From positions 1-57,463 of the forward strand of contig JANQDZ010000023.1 of assembly GCA_028278645.1 (NCBI GenBank): a DNA stretch of 57,463 nucleotides, in the 5' to 3' direction. This DNA is from Longimicrobiales bacterium (lineage in GTDB: Bacteria; Gemmatimonadota; Gemmatimonadetes; Longimicrobiales; Gaopeijiaceae). Position 1 is the first letter of the stretch. Each line of letters begins with the position of its first letter. Both the position numbers and the translations under genes were made by a program. This document shows, piece after piece, positions 9,551-20,000 of this stretch. The notes beneath the pieces are model-generated. The model ran no database searches, was not told where the DNA came from, and saw only the letters and a program-made list of their open reading frames with translations.

Positions 9551-9703
9551 CGATCTCGCGGAAACCCCTTCGACAACACCCAGGTCGAGAGCTTTTTCAA
9601 AACCCTGAAGCACGAAGAGCTCTTGGCAAACAACTACGCTACTGTGGCCGACGGCGTCGAGGGATTCACTCCAACCAGAGACATCCCTTTCCTCAGTTTC
9701 TGA
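9551..9703 (+). pseudogene. Remnant of an IS3-family transposase (C-terminal DDE region)
   Basis: The frame reads Arg-Ser-Arg-Gly-Asn-Pro-Phe-Asp-Asn-Thr-Gln-Val-Glu-Ser-Phe-Phe-Lys-Thr-Leu-Lys-His-Glu-Glu and continues with a Leu-Leu-Ala-Asn-Asn-Tyr helix. This matches the highly conserved end of the IS3-group integrase core (GNPYDNA…ESFFKTLKxE), including the catalytic Glu. There is no start codon, the rest of the catalytic domain is absent upstream, and after about 40 residues the frame diverges and stops at 9701-9703. No terminal repeats were found. This is a scar of an old insertion, not an active element. Confidence 0.8.
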
Positions 9704-9989
9704 CCAGGGTGGGTGGCTTCAGTTTCGCCGCGCATAGGCTCTCCCTGATACGAAGCCCTCCCCGTTCCTTCCGACTAAAAACTTTTGCCCTTGAAAATTT
9801 TTTCTTTCCAGTGAGTATTTCTTTGTCCGGTTCCCCCTGGATGGGAGCCAGGCCTCCAAAGCAAAAGCGCATCAATCTCTGAGGATCTCCCCGTCGGCTG
9901 GGGAGACAAGCTGAGCCTTTTCGGTGATTCCCCGAGGGTCAGGCACAATGCCGCCCTTGTATTTGTGTTCCGTTTTCAGGAGAGATGTT
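9704..9989. other. Non-coding leader region before the secreted-protein gene
   Basis: A stretch of 286 bases with an A/T-rich part at about 9775-9835. It probably contains the promoter of the gene at 9990; no clear -35/-10 pair could be fixed. Confidence 0.4.
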
Positions 9990-10754
9990 ATGACCAGGCA
10001 CCGTTTCGCCTTCCCCTTCCTCTTTATCATGGCCCTGGCTCTGCTGCCGGCTCAGACCCAGGGTCAGGACATGTCCCGATGGTGGCAGTTCAAGCCCAAA
10101 GCCGGGAGTGGGCCGGCCTTCCAAGAGGCCTTCCGGGCTCATGTGGAATACCGCAAGGAACTGGGCGATCCCTGGTCCTGGGCTGTCTACGAGACCGTTG
10201 TGGGAGAGGACTACGGGACTCTTCACGTCGGTTCTTTCAATCACACCTGGGCCGACTTCGACGCCTACGAGACCTGGGAGAACGGGGCCGCGGCCAGCGC
10301 CCACTTCCAGGCCACAGTGAGTCCCTTGGTGGAGGAGATGACCACCAATATCTCTCAGGCCAATAGGTCCTTCGAACGGTATTACCCGGACCCGGAGCAG
10401 GTTCCGAACTACGTCAACGTCACAACCTTCTATCTCAATCCGGGCAAGCAGGGGCAGTTCAACGAGAATGTCATGAAGTGGCACGAGGTCATCGAGGCCA
10501 ACAACATGCCCTACTACTATGCCTCGAACTTCCTGGCTGCCGGTGGGGAAGGCCCATCCTTCACCATCGCCCTTTTCGGAGAGGGCTATGCCAGCTTCGC
10601 CGATCCCGATCCCTCCATGGAGGCGGCGATGATGGAGCACTTCGGCGAGGAAGAAGCGATGGAGATCTTCACCGCTTTTGGTGAGTCGTTCCACTACTGG
10701 GAGAACGTCGTCGTTCGGTTCCGACCCGATCTCTCGCTGATCAACGAGATGTAG
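9990..10754 (+). CDS. Secreted protein of unknown function, paralogue of the gene at 4579
   Basis: A 254-residue product. The start ATG 9990 has AGGAGA just upstream and is followed by a textbook Sec signal (MTRHRFAFPFLFIMALALL, cleavage near Thr-Gln-Gly-Gln). Two similar halves can be seen, each with a strand-helix pattern containing WADFDAYE or FADPDP. The fold may be a ferredoxin-like dimeric barrel (tentative). It shares many segments with the product at 4579-5328, so the two arose by duplication, and both sit next to exported-protein genes. A strong intrinsic terminator follows 31 bp after the stop, which separates it from the padR unit. No catalytic motif or ligand site was recognised. 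Confidence 0.75.
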   Translation: MTRHRFAFPFLFIMALALLPAQTQGQDMSRWWQFKPKAGSGPAFQEAFRAHVEYRKELGDPWSWAVYETVVGEDYGTLHVGSFNHTWADFDAYETWENGAAASAHFQATVSPLVEEMTTNISQANRSFERYYPDPEQVPNYVNVTTFYLNPGKQGQFNENVMKWHEVIEANNMPYYYASNFLAAGGEGPSFTIALFGEGYASFADPDPSMEAAMMEHFGEEEAMEIFTAFGESFHYWENVVVRFRPDLSLINEM

Positions 10755-10785
10755 GCGGTCTTCCGGCCGTCGGTCGGAGAACTTC

Positions 10786-10819
10786 AGGGCCCGGGGGGAC
10801 ACCCTCCGGGCCCTTTTTC
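10786..10819 (+). terminator. Strong rho-independent terminator
   Basis: A 13-bp stem pairs 10786-10798 with 10802-10814 (one G-T pair, otherwise perfect, nearly all G:C) around a 3-base ACA loop, followed by TTTTT. It ends the transcript of the 9990-10754 gene. Confidence 0.92.
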
Positions 10820-10885
10820 TGTGTCCGTTCCGCTCGGCGCAGCCGCACCCCTCTGCTGGATCCAGAGACCGCAGCGCAACCCCGA

Positions 10886-10930
10886 TTGAACCTTTCGGTT
10901 GCCCCGTTCGTAGTATACCTAGAAGTTCTA
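10886..10930 (+). promoter_or_regulatory. Putative padR promoter and PadR operator
   Basis: TTGAAC at 10886-10891 and TAGTAT at 10911-10916 form a possible -35/-10 pair with a long 19-base spacer. Overlapping the likely start site is a perfect 11-bp palindrome, TAGAAGTTCTA (10920-10930). It lies about 50 bp upstream of padR, a sensible place for autoregulation by the dimeric repressor. Neither element is proven. Confidence 0.4.
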
Positions 10931-10977
10931 TGGGGGAGCACCCCCTCTGACCTGCGCACGAACCACAGGCGACTGGC

Positions 10978-11328
10978 ATGCCGAGCCCAAAACCTGAGTC
11001 CAAAGCCGACCTCCTGAAGGGCACGCTCGACCTTCTCATCCTCAAAGCTCTGACCTTCGGTCCGCGCCACGGCTACGGGATCGCCCGGTGGCTCGAGGAG
11101 TCGAGCCGCGACCTACTCCACATCGAGGAGGGCTCCCTGTATCCGGCCCTTTCCCGCATGGAAAAGCGAGGCTGGATCCAATCCGAGTGGGGGTCATCCG
11201 AGACGAACCGACGAGCCAAGTACTATCGCTTGACCGCCTCGGGCCGGGGGCAACTGTCCTCTCAGGCCCAGGGATGGGAACGGCTCGTGGAGGCCATGTC
11301 TCTCGTCCTTCATAAGAAACAGGCCTGA
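10978..11328 (+). CDS. PadR-family transcriptional regulator
   Basis: A 116-residue DNA-binding repressor. The N-terminal winged helix has the PadR hallmarks: LLKGTLDLLILKAL, then GPRHGYGIARWLEE, then EGSLYPALSRMEKRGWI, then a wing with RRAKYYRLTASG. The protein ends in a short dimerisation helix. Its length is typical of the compact PadR type found beside ADOP permease genes in Acidobacteria and Gemmatimonadota. The permease gene begins 8 bp after its stop, so the two form one operon and the regulator probably controls its own permease in response to an unknown effector. A palindrome overlaps its likely promoter. Confidence 0.92.
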   Translation: MPSPKPESKADLLKGTLDLLILKALTFGPRHGYGIARWLEESSRDLLHIEEGSLYPALSRMEKRGWIQSEWGSSETNRRAKYYRLTASGRGQLSSQAQGWERLVEAMSLVLHKKQA

Positions 11329-11336
11329 GGCACGAC

Positions 11337-14000
11337 ATGGCTTCATCCCTCGACCGTTGGATCCGCATGTGGTCGCACCTCTCCCGTCGGAGGCTCAAAG
11401 GGGAGGTGGACGAAGAGCTGGAGTTCCATCTGGAGATGCTGGCCCAGAAGTACGAATCCCAGGGCATGGATCCGGCCGACGCGCGACGGGCAGCAGAAGA
11501 ACGCTTCGGCGATCCCGGACGCATCAAGAAATCGACATTCCGGGCCGAAAGGTCCCGGGTAAAGCAGAGGAATCGAGCTGTTCTTATGGATAACCTTCGC
11601 CAAGACCTCCGCTTCGCCTTCAGACAACTCTGGAAACGGCCGGTCTTCAGTGGGATCGCGCTGGCCATGCTGGCTCTGGGTATCGGAGCCAACACGGCAA
11701 TCTTCAGCGTGGTCCACAACGTTCTCCTGAGGCCGCTGCCTTTCCACGAACCGGACCGGATCGTTCGGATCTGGGAGTCTCGTCTCGAACAGGGGTGGGA
11801 ACGAGCCTCGGTTGCCCCAGGCAACTTCTGGGACTTCCGGGATATGAACCGGTCCTTCGTGGACCTGGGCGCCTACCGGTTCTCGGCCGCGAACCTCACT
11901 GGCGGGGAGCACCCCGAGCAGCTCAGCCAAGGCCGGGTCACGTCAGGGTTTTTCGGAGAGGTTCTCGGTGTGAGGGCGGTGATCGGCAGGACTTTCCTTC
12001 CGGGTGAAGACGAGGGTCAGGGCGAGGGGAACGTGGTGGTTCTGGGGAACGAGTTCTGGCACAGCCACTTCGGTGGGGATCCCTCGGTTCTGAATACCCA
12101 GATGACCCTGGATGGTGAGAGCTATACGGTGGTCGGCGTCCTGCCCAGAGGCCGGCCATGGTTGGACTTCGCCGACGTCTATACGCCCATCTTGAGGGAG
12201 TTCGAAGCGGTCAGGACGAGCTTCGAGCTGGCTGTGATCGGACGACTCAGAGACGGGATGACCCTGGAGGTTGGCCGGGATGACCTGGCGAGCGTAGCGC
12301 GGCGGTTGGAGGAGGCGTTCCCGGAAGATCTGGCGGGAATTGGTGTGACCGTGGGCCCTTCCAGCGAGTGGGTCGCAACGGATGAGACCCGCCGGGCTCT
12401 TTGGGTTCTCCTGGGCGTGGTCGGGTTCCTTCTCATGATCGCCTGCGTGAACCTGGCGAACCTTTTCCTGGCCCGGGCCACCGGTCGAGTACGCGAAACG
12501 GCAATTCGTGCCGCAACCGGGGCGTCAAAAGGCCGGTTGATTCGACAGGGCCTGACCGAGTCCCTGGTGGTTTCATTGCTAGGTGCAGGGCTGGGTTTGG
12601 TCCTGGCCTGGTGGGGTGTGAACACACTGATCGCCATGGCTCCGGGGAACATCGACGGCCTCTCCGATGTGACCATCAATGCCTGGGTCCTGGCGTTCAC
12701 GCTGGGTGCCGGGGTGCTCACCGGTGTCGTGACAGGGCTGGTTCCCGCACTACAAGCGTCCGGTTCGGATGCCGCTTCCACGCTGCGGGCGGGTGGTCAG
12801 AGCATCGCCGGAAACCGGGCCCACAACCGACTCCGCAGCGTTCTGGTGGCGGCGGAGGTGGCGGTGTCCCTCATGCTTCTGGTGGGGTCGGGCCTCCTTA
12901 TTCGGAGTTTCGGAGAGCTCATGGGCGCAGAGCGGGGGTTTGAGTCGGAGAATCGCCTCATCGCCTCGGTGAACGTGCCCGACCAGTACGGTCCGGACGA
13001 GTTCTTGAGTTTCAACCAACGGCTTCTGGACCGGGTTCGGGAGCTGGGTCCCGTTCAGAGCGCTGCCTTGGTCCACATCAGGCCCCTTTCGGGCGGGAGC
13101 ACAGGGCTGGGCTTCGCTCGGCCGGACCAGCCAGACCCCGAGGGAGGGACTCCCTGGGCGTCCTGGCGCCTGGTTTCTCCCGGCTACTTCGAGACCATAG
13201 GGGTCCCGGTCCTGAGGGGTAGGGACCTTACCGCCGACGATCTCGCCGCCATGGGTGATGGCCCGCTACCCGCACTGATCAGCGAGCGCATCGCCGAGCA
13301 GCTCTGGCCAGGGGAGGATCCCCTGGGCCGTACCATCACCCTCTGGGCCGGGCAGACGGAAAGCCCCGGTGAGGTCATAGGGGTAGTGGGAGACATGTTG
13401 GAGAGGGGCATCGACCAGGGACCCACCTTCGCCGTCTATCTACCCTATTTCCCCGCGGGTTTCGCTCCGGACATCGTGGTCCATACCGCCGGCGCGCCCA
13501 CGGCTCTGGTTCCCAGGCTTCGGTCCCTGGTGGCCGAGCTGGACCCGAACATCCCGCTGTCCGACGTCGCCACCATGGAAGACATGGTGGGCCGATCGGT
13601 AGGGAGCCGGAGGTTTACCATGGTGATGGTGAGCATCTTCGCCGGGTTGGCCCTCCTTCTCGCGCTGGCCGGGGTGTACGGCGTTCAAGCCTACTCCGTG
13701 GCCCAGCAAACCCCTGAGATCGGTGTCCGGGTAGCCATAGGGGCCAGCAAAGCTCAGATCCTGAAGAAGGTGATCTTTCAGGCCATGCGGCCGGCCATCT
13801 TTGGCGTCGTTCTGGGTTTGGGAGGGGCTTACGGCCTCACCAGGTTCATGAGCAGCCTGCTCTTCCAGGTGGAAACCAGCGACCCGCTGACCTATGCCGG
13901 CGTCGCCGGGATCCTGGTGGTGGCGGCTCTGTTCTCGGCCTTCCTGCCGGCCCTCAGGGCGACCCGGGTGGACCCGGTGATCGCCTTCCGGACGGAGTAG
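11337..14000 (+). CDS. ADOP-type FtsX/MacB-like ABC permease
   Basis: An 887-residue inner-membrane permease. A cytoplasmic N-terminal helical region (about 1-80, with DEELEFHLEMLAQKY) marks the acidobacterial duplicated orphan permease class. It is followed by a transmembrane helix (about 100-120, GIALAMLALGIGANTAIFSVV), a MacB_PCD periplasmic domain, an FtsX block near 360-470, a second helix plus periplasmic domain from about 500, and a final FtsX block near 760-885. The duplication (two MacB_PCD/FtsX halves) is visible. No ATPase gene is adjacent, as is usual for ADOPs. The substrate is unknown. It is coupled to padR in an apparent two-gene operon. Confidence 0.9.
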   Translation: MASSLDRWIRMWSHLSRRRLKGEVDEELEFHLEMLAQKYESQGMDPADARRAAEERFGDPGRIKKSTFRAERSRVKQRNRAVLMDNLRQDLRFAFRQLWKRPVFSGIALAMLALGIGANTAIFSVVHNVLLRPLPFHEPDRIVRIWESRLEQGWERASVAPGNFWDFRDMNRSFVDLGAYRFSAANLTGGEHPEQLSQGRVTSGFFGEVLGVRAVIGRTFLPGEDEGQGEGNVVVLGNEFWHSHFGGDPSVLNTQMTLDGESYTVVGVLPRGRPWLDFADVYTPILREFEAVRTSFELAVIGRLRDGMTLEVGRDDLASVARRLEEAFPEDLAGIGVTVGPSSEWVATDETRRALWVLLGVVGFLLMIACVNLANLFLARATGRVRETAIRAATGASKGRLIRQGLTESLVVSLLGAGLGLVLAWWGVNTLIAMAPGNIDGLSDVTINAWVLAFTLGAGVLTGVVTGLVPALQASGSDAASTLRAGGQSIAGNRAHNRLRSVLVAAEVAVSLMLLVGSGLLIRSFGELMGAERGFESENRLIASVNVPDQYGPDEFLSFNQRLLDRVRELGPVQSAALVHIRPLSGGSTGLGFARPDQPDPEGGTPWASWRLVSPGYFETIGVPVLRGRDLTADDLAAMGDGPLPALISERIAEQLWPGEDPLGRTITLWAGQTESPGEVIGVVGDMLERGIDQGPTFAVYLPYFPAGFAPDIVVHTAGAPTALVPRLRSLVAELDPNIPLSDVATMEDMVGRSVGSRRFTMVMVSIFAGLALLLALAGVYGVQAYSVAQQTPEIGVRVAIGASKAQILKKVIFQAMRPAIFGVVLGLGGAYGLTRFMSSLLFQVETSDPLTYAGVAGILVVAALFSAFLPALRATRVDPVIAFRTE

Positions 14001-14151
14001 AGGGGGAATCGCCTACACGAAGTAGGGCGGCTCACTCACTTTCGGGCGGCTCACTCCCGGTTGGGTGGCCTTCGGCCCCTTGTCAGATCCCCCCGTTATT
14101 CTCCACTGTGCCTTCGCTCCTCCTGACCCTCGGCCGGGACCCTGACTCGAC

Positions 14152-17073
14152 ATGATCAAAGCCCCAGATCGCTCGCCGGTTCAGCCCATCTTCCTGGGCT
14201 GGGACGGTCCGGCTTTGCCCAGGGCTGCGCGACTGCTGGCGGAGGAGTATGCCGATGGGGAGGGGCTGGATCTGAGGAGTGTGGTGGTGGTGACGCCGGC
14301 GGCTCGGGCCGGTCGGAGGTTGATGGAGCTTCTGTTGGAGGAATCCGAGGCTCGAAGGGTCCCGTTTACCCCGCCCAGGACGGTGACCATCGGCCACTTC
14401 CCGGAGCTTCTTTATCAACCCACGGGGCCCATCGCCGATTCCACCACGTCCCGCCATGCCTTCGCCCAGGCGCTAAAGAGGACCGATCCCCAGGTGCTTA
14501 AGGAGGTCTTTCCGGACCCTGCCCCGAACCTCTCGGGTTGGATGGCTCTGGCCGGCATAGTGGAGAAGCTCCACAGGGAGGTAGGGGCAGAGGGGAAGGA
14601 CTTCCTCGACGTGGCGTGGGAACTGAAGCGAGGGTTCCCCTACGACGATTCGAATCGGTGGGAGGCCCTGGCCGAGGTCCAGAAAACGTACCTGGAGATC
14701 CTGGTTCGCTCCGGCCACCGGGACCGGGACCGGGAACGGAAGGCGGCTCTGAACGTGGACCGCCTCACCCCACCCGGAGACGTGTGGATGGTGGGAGTGG
14801 TGGAGCTTCCCGGGGTGGTGCGGAAGATGGTCCAGGCCCTTCCGGGCCTCATCCGAGCCCTGGTTCACGCGCCGGATGAGGAGAAGCATCGATTCGACTC
14901 CCTGGGCTGTGTGGTCCCCGGGCAGTGGGAGCGGACTCCCATCAAGCTCGAGGAGGACTGGATCCAGGTGGTGCAACGGCCCAGGGATCAGGCCGCGGCC
15001 ACGGTTGCGGCGCTCCGGGGTTACGACGGGAAGTTCTCAGCCGAAGAGATCGTAGTGGGAGTGCCCGATACGGACTTGGTGCCCTTCGTGGAGCAAGGTT
15101 TGTCGGGAGCAGGGGTATCACATCGGTTCGCAGGCGGGACCCCGGTGGAGGAAACCGGCCCGGTCCGACTCCTCCAAGCCCTGGTGGACTACCTGGACGG
15201 CAAACCCTACCCGGCCTTCGCGGCCCTTATCCGGCATCCCGACCTCTATGAACTGGTGGAGGGGGCGGTTCGGGTGGGAGGGGCCGATGGTCCCACCAGC
15301 GCCCTCACCTACGTCGACGAGTTCCAATCCAGGCACCTCCAGGACTCGGTGAAGGGACCTCTCCCCGGCGAGGACATAAACGCCCGGCGCACCCGGGACC
15401 TGGTGAAGAATCTGGATCAGGCCCTGGGCCTCGATACCCTCGACGGAGTCAGGCCCCTTTCGGAGTGGATGCCCGAATTCCTCGAGGTCCTTGTCCGAGC
15501 CTACGGTGGCCAGCCCCTTGATCGGAGCAAGAGCGCTGTCCGGCAGATGTTGGACGCCATGACCCACATCAAGAGCGCGGCCGCACGCTTGGCCACCCTG
15601 CCGCGGAGTTTGGACTCCAAGGTGGAAGCGCCGGAGGCCTTGGGGGTTCTACTGGCGGAGCTCACTGGACCGGCCCTCACCATACCTCCCGACCCGAAGG
15701 AGCACGCGGTGGAGCTCCTGGGCTGGTTGGAGCTTCCCCTGGATGACGCGCCGGCGGTGGTGGTGACCGGAGTGAACGAGCGCATCCTCCCTGAGGCCAT
15801 GGGGGCCGATCCCTTCCTCCCCGGTTCACTCAGGACTCGCCTGAAGATCCCCGACGATAAAGCCCGGTATGCTCGGGATGCCTACCTGCTTTCGGCGCTG
15901 GTGAAGTCCAGGGAGGAAGTCCACCTGGTTGCAGGGCGCCTCAACGGGGATGGCGATCCCCTCAGGCCCAGCCGGCTTCTGTTCGCGGATGAGCCTGAAG
16001 TGGTGGCGCGACGGATCAAGCGGTATCTGGGGGATGATGCGGGTGCGGAGGCGGCGTCTGACGCCGACGCGGCCGCGGCCGATTCCGCGATGGATTCGCC
16101 CACGGACACCGACCAACAACCCGCCTCAGAAAGCCGATTCCGCTCCCCACCAGAAGACCCCCTCCCAGCCCTGGATTCCCTGGAGAGCATCACCGTCACG
16201 GACTTCGGCGCCTTCCTGAGGGACCCGTACCGGTATGCCCTGACCAAGATCCTTAAGCTGGAGCAGCTGGACGACGACGCCCGGGAGATGGACGGGGCTG
16301 TGTTCGGGAACATCGCGCACGAGGTTTTGGAGCGCTTCGGAAAGTCCGACGAGAGAACATCCGACGATGCCGACGTTGTTGGGAGGAAGCTCAACCAGCT
16401 CCTGGGGCATCAGGTCAAGGAACGGTTCGGGTCCCGGCCGGTGCCGGCCGTTCGGGTACAGGTGGAACAGCTCCGGGCCCGCCTCCGGTGCTTCGCCCGC
16501 TGGCAGGCCGGCTGGGTCGCCGACGGATGGCGGATCGTGAGGGTGGAAGCGAAGCCTGAGGCGGGTGTGCCCCTAGTGGTGGACGGGGTTCCGGTGAGCC
16601 TTCGAGGGAAGATCGATCGCATTGACCACAACCCCGACACCGGCGAGTGGGCCATCTTCGACTACAAAACAGGTGACCATGGAGAGACCCCCGAAGAAAC
16701 CCACCGGAAAGGGCGGAGGAACAACAAGGAGTGGGTGGATCTTCAGCTTCCCCTGTACCGTCGTCTCCTTGCCGGGATCCTCGACGGACACCTCGAACCC
16801 GTGGTTCCGGAGGCGGCATGGGATCGGGTACGGCTGGGCTACATCCTCCTCCCCAGAGACCTCGACAAGGTGGGCCTGGCCGAGGCGAACTGGAGCGAAG
16901 ACGACCTGGCCCTGGCCTACGATACCGCGGCCCGGGTGATCCGGAGGCTCAGGTCCGAGCCCTTCCACTACGACCCAGACTCGAAGAGATACAGGGACGA
17001 CGAGTTGAACGCCCTCCTCGGCCGATTGGGATTGCCCCAGGCCGACGATGACGAAGGGGAGGCCGACGAATGA
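14152..17073 (+). CDS. AddB-like subunit with PD-(D/E)XK nuclease domain
   Basis: A 973-residue protein, presumably the partner subunit of a helicase-nuclease that resects double-strand breaks. Residues about 1-640 have the layout of an inactivated helicase-like AddB core. The last ~280 residues are a RecB-type nuclease: SITVTDFGAFLRDPYRYAL, GNIAHEVLE, GKIDRID and FDYKTG supply the His, Asp and Lys of the active site. Between them lies an acidic, Ala/Asp-rich linker (about 620-670). The four cysteines that hold the 4Fe-4S cluster in Bacillus AddB are not seen round the nuclease domain. The stop overlaps the next start by four bases (ATGA), consistent with a two-subunit complex. The AddB assignment rests on order, size and the nuclease motifs. 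Confidence 0.82.
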   Translation: MIKAPDRSPVQPIFLGWDGPALPRAARLLAEEYADGEGLDLRSVVVVTPAARAGRRLMELLLEESEARRVPFTPPRTVTIGHFPELLYQPTGPIADSTTSRHAFAQALKRTDPQVLKEVFPDPAPNLSGWMALAGIVEKLHREVGAEGKDFLDVAWELKRGFPYDDSNRWEALAEVQKTYLEILVRSGHRDRDRERKAALNVDRLTPPGDVWMVGVVELPGVVRKMVQALPGLIRALVHAPDEEKHRFDSLGCVVPGQWERTPIKLEEDWIQVVQRPRDQAAATVAALRGYDGKFSAEEIVVGVPDTDLVPFVEQGLSGAGVSHRFAGGTPVEETGPVRLLQALVDYLDGKPYPAFAALIRHPDLYELVEGAVRVGGADGPTSALTYVDEFQSRHLQDSVKGPLPGEDINARRTRDLVKNLDQALGLDTLDGVRPLSEWMPEFLEVLVRAYGGQPLDRSKSAVRQMLDAMTHIKSAAARLATLPRSLDSKVEAPEALGVLLAELTGPALTIPPDPKEHAVELLGWLELPLDDAPAVVVTGVNERILPEAMGADPFLPGSLRTRLKIPDDKARYARDAYLLSALVKSREEVHLVAGRLNGDGDPLRPSRLLFADEPEVVARRIKRYLGDDAGAEAASDADAAAADSAMDSPTDTDQQPASESRFRSPPEDPLPALDSLESITVTDFGAFLRDPYRYALTKILKLEQLDDDAREMDGAVFGNIAHEVLERFGKSDERTSDDADVVGRKLNQLLGHQVKERFGSRPVPAVRVQVEQLRARLRCFARWQAGWVADGWRIVRVEAKPEAGVPLVVDGVPVSLRGKIDRIDHNPDTGEWAIFDYKTGDHGETPEETHRKGRRNNKEWVDLQLPLYRRLLAGILDGHLEPVVPEAAWDRVRLGYILLPRDLDKVGLAEANWSEDDLALAYDTAARVIRRLRSEPFHYDPDSKRYRDDELNALLGRLGLPQADDDEGEADE

Positions 17074-20000
17074 GCGGCGGCGGGCGCACTGGCGACACCA
17101 GCGGCGGCCGGCCGGGATCGACCTCGGGGGCTGCGTACTCCCGCGGGACCTCGTACTCCGGACCCCTCCCCCGGGAGCTGGTTCTGGCCTCGGCAGGATC
17201 GGGGAAGACTCACCATCTCTCTTCCCGCCTCATCGGACTTCTGGCTATGGAAGTCCCGCCCGAAACCATCTGGGCCTCGACCTTTACCCGGAAAGCAGCA
17301 GCCGAGATCCTGGAGCGGGTTCTGGTTCGACTGGCCGAGGCAGCCCTGGACGAGGGGAAGGCGGCGAAGCTCGCCAAGGAAGCCTGGCTGGACGACAACG
17401 AGACGAAGCCGCCCGAGGACTTCCTCACCCGGGCCAAATGCGGCCAACTCCTGGCCGACCTGGTCTTCTCACTCCACCGGGCCAACATCGGCACCCTGGA
17501 TTCCTTCTTCGTACAGGTGGCCAAGACCTTCGCCCAGGAGCTGGGCGTCTCTCCCACCTGGAGAATGGTGGAGGGGCCCGAGGAAGACCGCATGCGGTCC
17601 GAGGCCCTGGAGTCGGTTCTGGACCAGGAGGACTCGGCCGTCATGGCGGAGCTTGCCCGGGAATTGGCCAAGGGAGAGGTCCGGCGGGGTGTCCACCGGC
17701 ATCTTCTGGAGCAGGTGGAGAAGCTGCTGGAGACCCTACGAGAAGTGGCGGAGGGCAACGAGGACGCCTGGAAACTCCGGTTCGCCGAGGTGGATCCGGA
17801 GGGAGCTCCAGACTCTGAGCAGATCCAGGAGCGTTGCGAGGAGTTGGCCGTTCGCTTCGAGGCCACCAACCCGCCGGCCAACAAGGACGGGAAGCCCAAC
17901 AAGGGATGGGCCGGCGAGCTCCTTCGCCTTGCCGGCGTCGTCCGCGAAAGGGACTGGACGGCCTTTTTCGCGAAAGGCCTGGGACTGAAGCTTGTTGAGC
18001 AGGGAATGCTGGCTCCGGCCGCGGAGGTGACCTACAGCCGGCACACTCCAGACGCCCACCTGGCCGACATCCTGGAAGCGGCGGCCTACCTGGCCCGCCT
18101 CGATCTCGCCCGGGATCTCAGAAGACAGGCCGGGGCCCTGGAGCGGCTGGCGGGATGGTACCGGGATGCCTTCGAGGAAGCCCAGAAGGGGAGGGGGGAG
18201 TATCGGTTCGGAGATATCACCCATCTGCTTCGGGCCAAGCGGATCACGGGGGAAGCTGACCCCCTCTACTTCCGTCTCGACGCCCGGGTCCAGCACCTGC
18301 TTCTGGACGAGTTCCAGGACACCTCCCGAGCCCAGTGGGAGGTCCTGGATCCTTTGGTTGAGGAGCTTCTGTCCGGGCACCAGACGGAGAGGGCGGCGGT
18401 GGTGGTGGCCGATCCGAAGCAGTCCATCTACGGATGGCGGGGCGCCCGGCCGAGCCTGGTACGGCAGGTAAGTGAAACCCACCACCTGACACATGATGAC
18501 CTGGATCTCTCCTGGCGATCGGGCCCCGTGATCCTGGACACCGTGGGAAGGGTTTTCTCCGAGCTCCACCAGAACGACGTCGTGGCCGAGATGGACGACG
18601 GCCCCGAGGTGGCCCAGGAGTGGATCAAAGACATCTATCCCCTGGACGCGGCCTGGAAGGACCGGCCCGGGTATGCCGAAATCAGGGTAGGACCGCCCGG
18701 AGCCGGTAAAGGTCAGGTCCAACCGGTCTTCCTGAAGGAGGCCGCCAGGTTCATTGGTAAGCTCCGTGAGAGGGAGCCCCGGGCCAGCATCGGTGTCCTG
18801 GTTCGTACCAACAAGGTGGTCTCCTACCTCATCGCGGCCCTCCGGGAATTGGGTATCCCCGCCAGCGGGGAGGGGGGCACCCCCCTCACCGACGCCGCTC
18901 CGGTGAACGCGATCCTGGCTCTACTCCGCATGGTGGACCATCCCGGGGATCGTCTGGCCCGGTACCACGTGGCCAAAACGCCGGTGGGGGAGGTGGTGGA
19001 GTACGCCCACCACGACGATCTGGCCGAAGCCAACCGCCTCGCCCGGAAGCTCCGGGGCCGGCTCATGCGGGACGGTTACGGGGTCACGCTGGCAGAGTGG
19101 GCCCAAGCCCTCGATCCCTCATGTGATCCACTGGAGAGAGCCCGGCTCCTCCAGCTTGTGGAGATGGGATTCGCTTTCGACGGGGATCGGACCCTTCGGC
19201 CAAGGGACTTCGTCCGGCTGGTGGAGAAGCAGCGAGTGGAGGATCCGTCGGGAGCCCAGATCCGGGTCATGACCATCCACCAATCCAAGGGCCTCCAGTT
19301 CGACGTGGTGGTGCTTCCGCATCTTTATGGCTCGCTGGAGCACTCCGGCGGCCGGGATCCGGTGGTTCCATGGAGAGACACGACGACCGGCCGCGTGACC
19401 AAGGTCTACCCAGCCACGAATAAGACGGTCAGGGCCCTGCTCTCTGAACTGCGGGAGGCCCACAACCAAGCCCGGGGTTTCCGCCTTCGGGACGAGTTCA
19501 GCGGACTCTACGTAGCCATGACCCGGACCCGGTACGCCCTGCACATGCTGATTCCCGCCGACGGGGAAAAGGGCGAAGGGACCACCAAAAGCGCGGCCAG
19601 GATCCTGAGGCACGCTTTTGAGCCCGGGAAGGGGGCGGACGTGGCCGACCCGGTCCTCTGGTCCCGGGGGGATGCCGAGTGGTTCAAGACGCTGGAGCCC
19701 GATGAGTTCGAGGCGACGGCCGGAGCCGGGCTCGGCCAGGAAGATGCCCTGGCCACCGGTGACCCGGTCCGCCTGAGGGAAGAGGAAGGGGATCGGAACA
19801 GGAACCTGGCTCGTAGGAGCCCCTCGGCCATGGAGGGTGGCGACACCCTGGACCTGTCCGCCCACCTCCGGCTGGATCTGAAGAACGACGCCCGGCTGCG
19901 GGGCACGGTGGTCCACGCCTGGTGCGAGGCTGTCGAATGGATCGAGGATGGCTTTCCCGGGGACGGTATTCCGGACGATGCCACCCTGATCAACGCGGCA

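Noticed and set aside
10931-10977. Intrinsic terminator before padR (GGGGGAGCACCCCCTC)
   Set aside because: GGGGGAGCACCCCC can form a short stem, but it lies 20 bases before the start codon, with no T-run; a leader hairpin at most.
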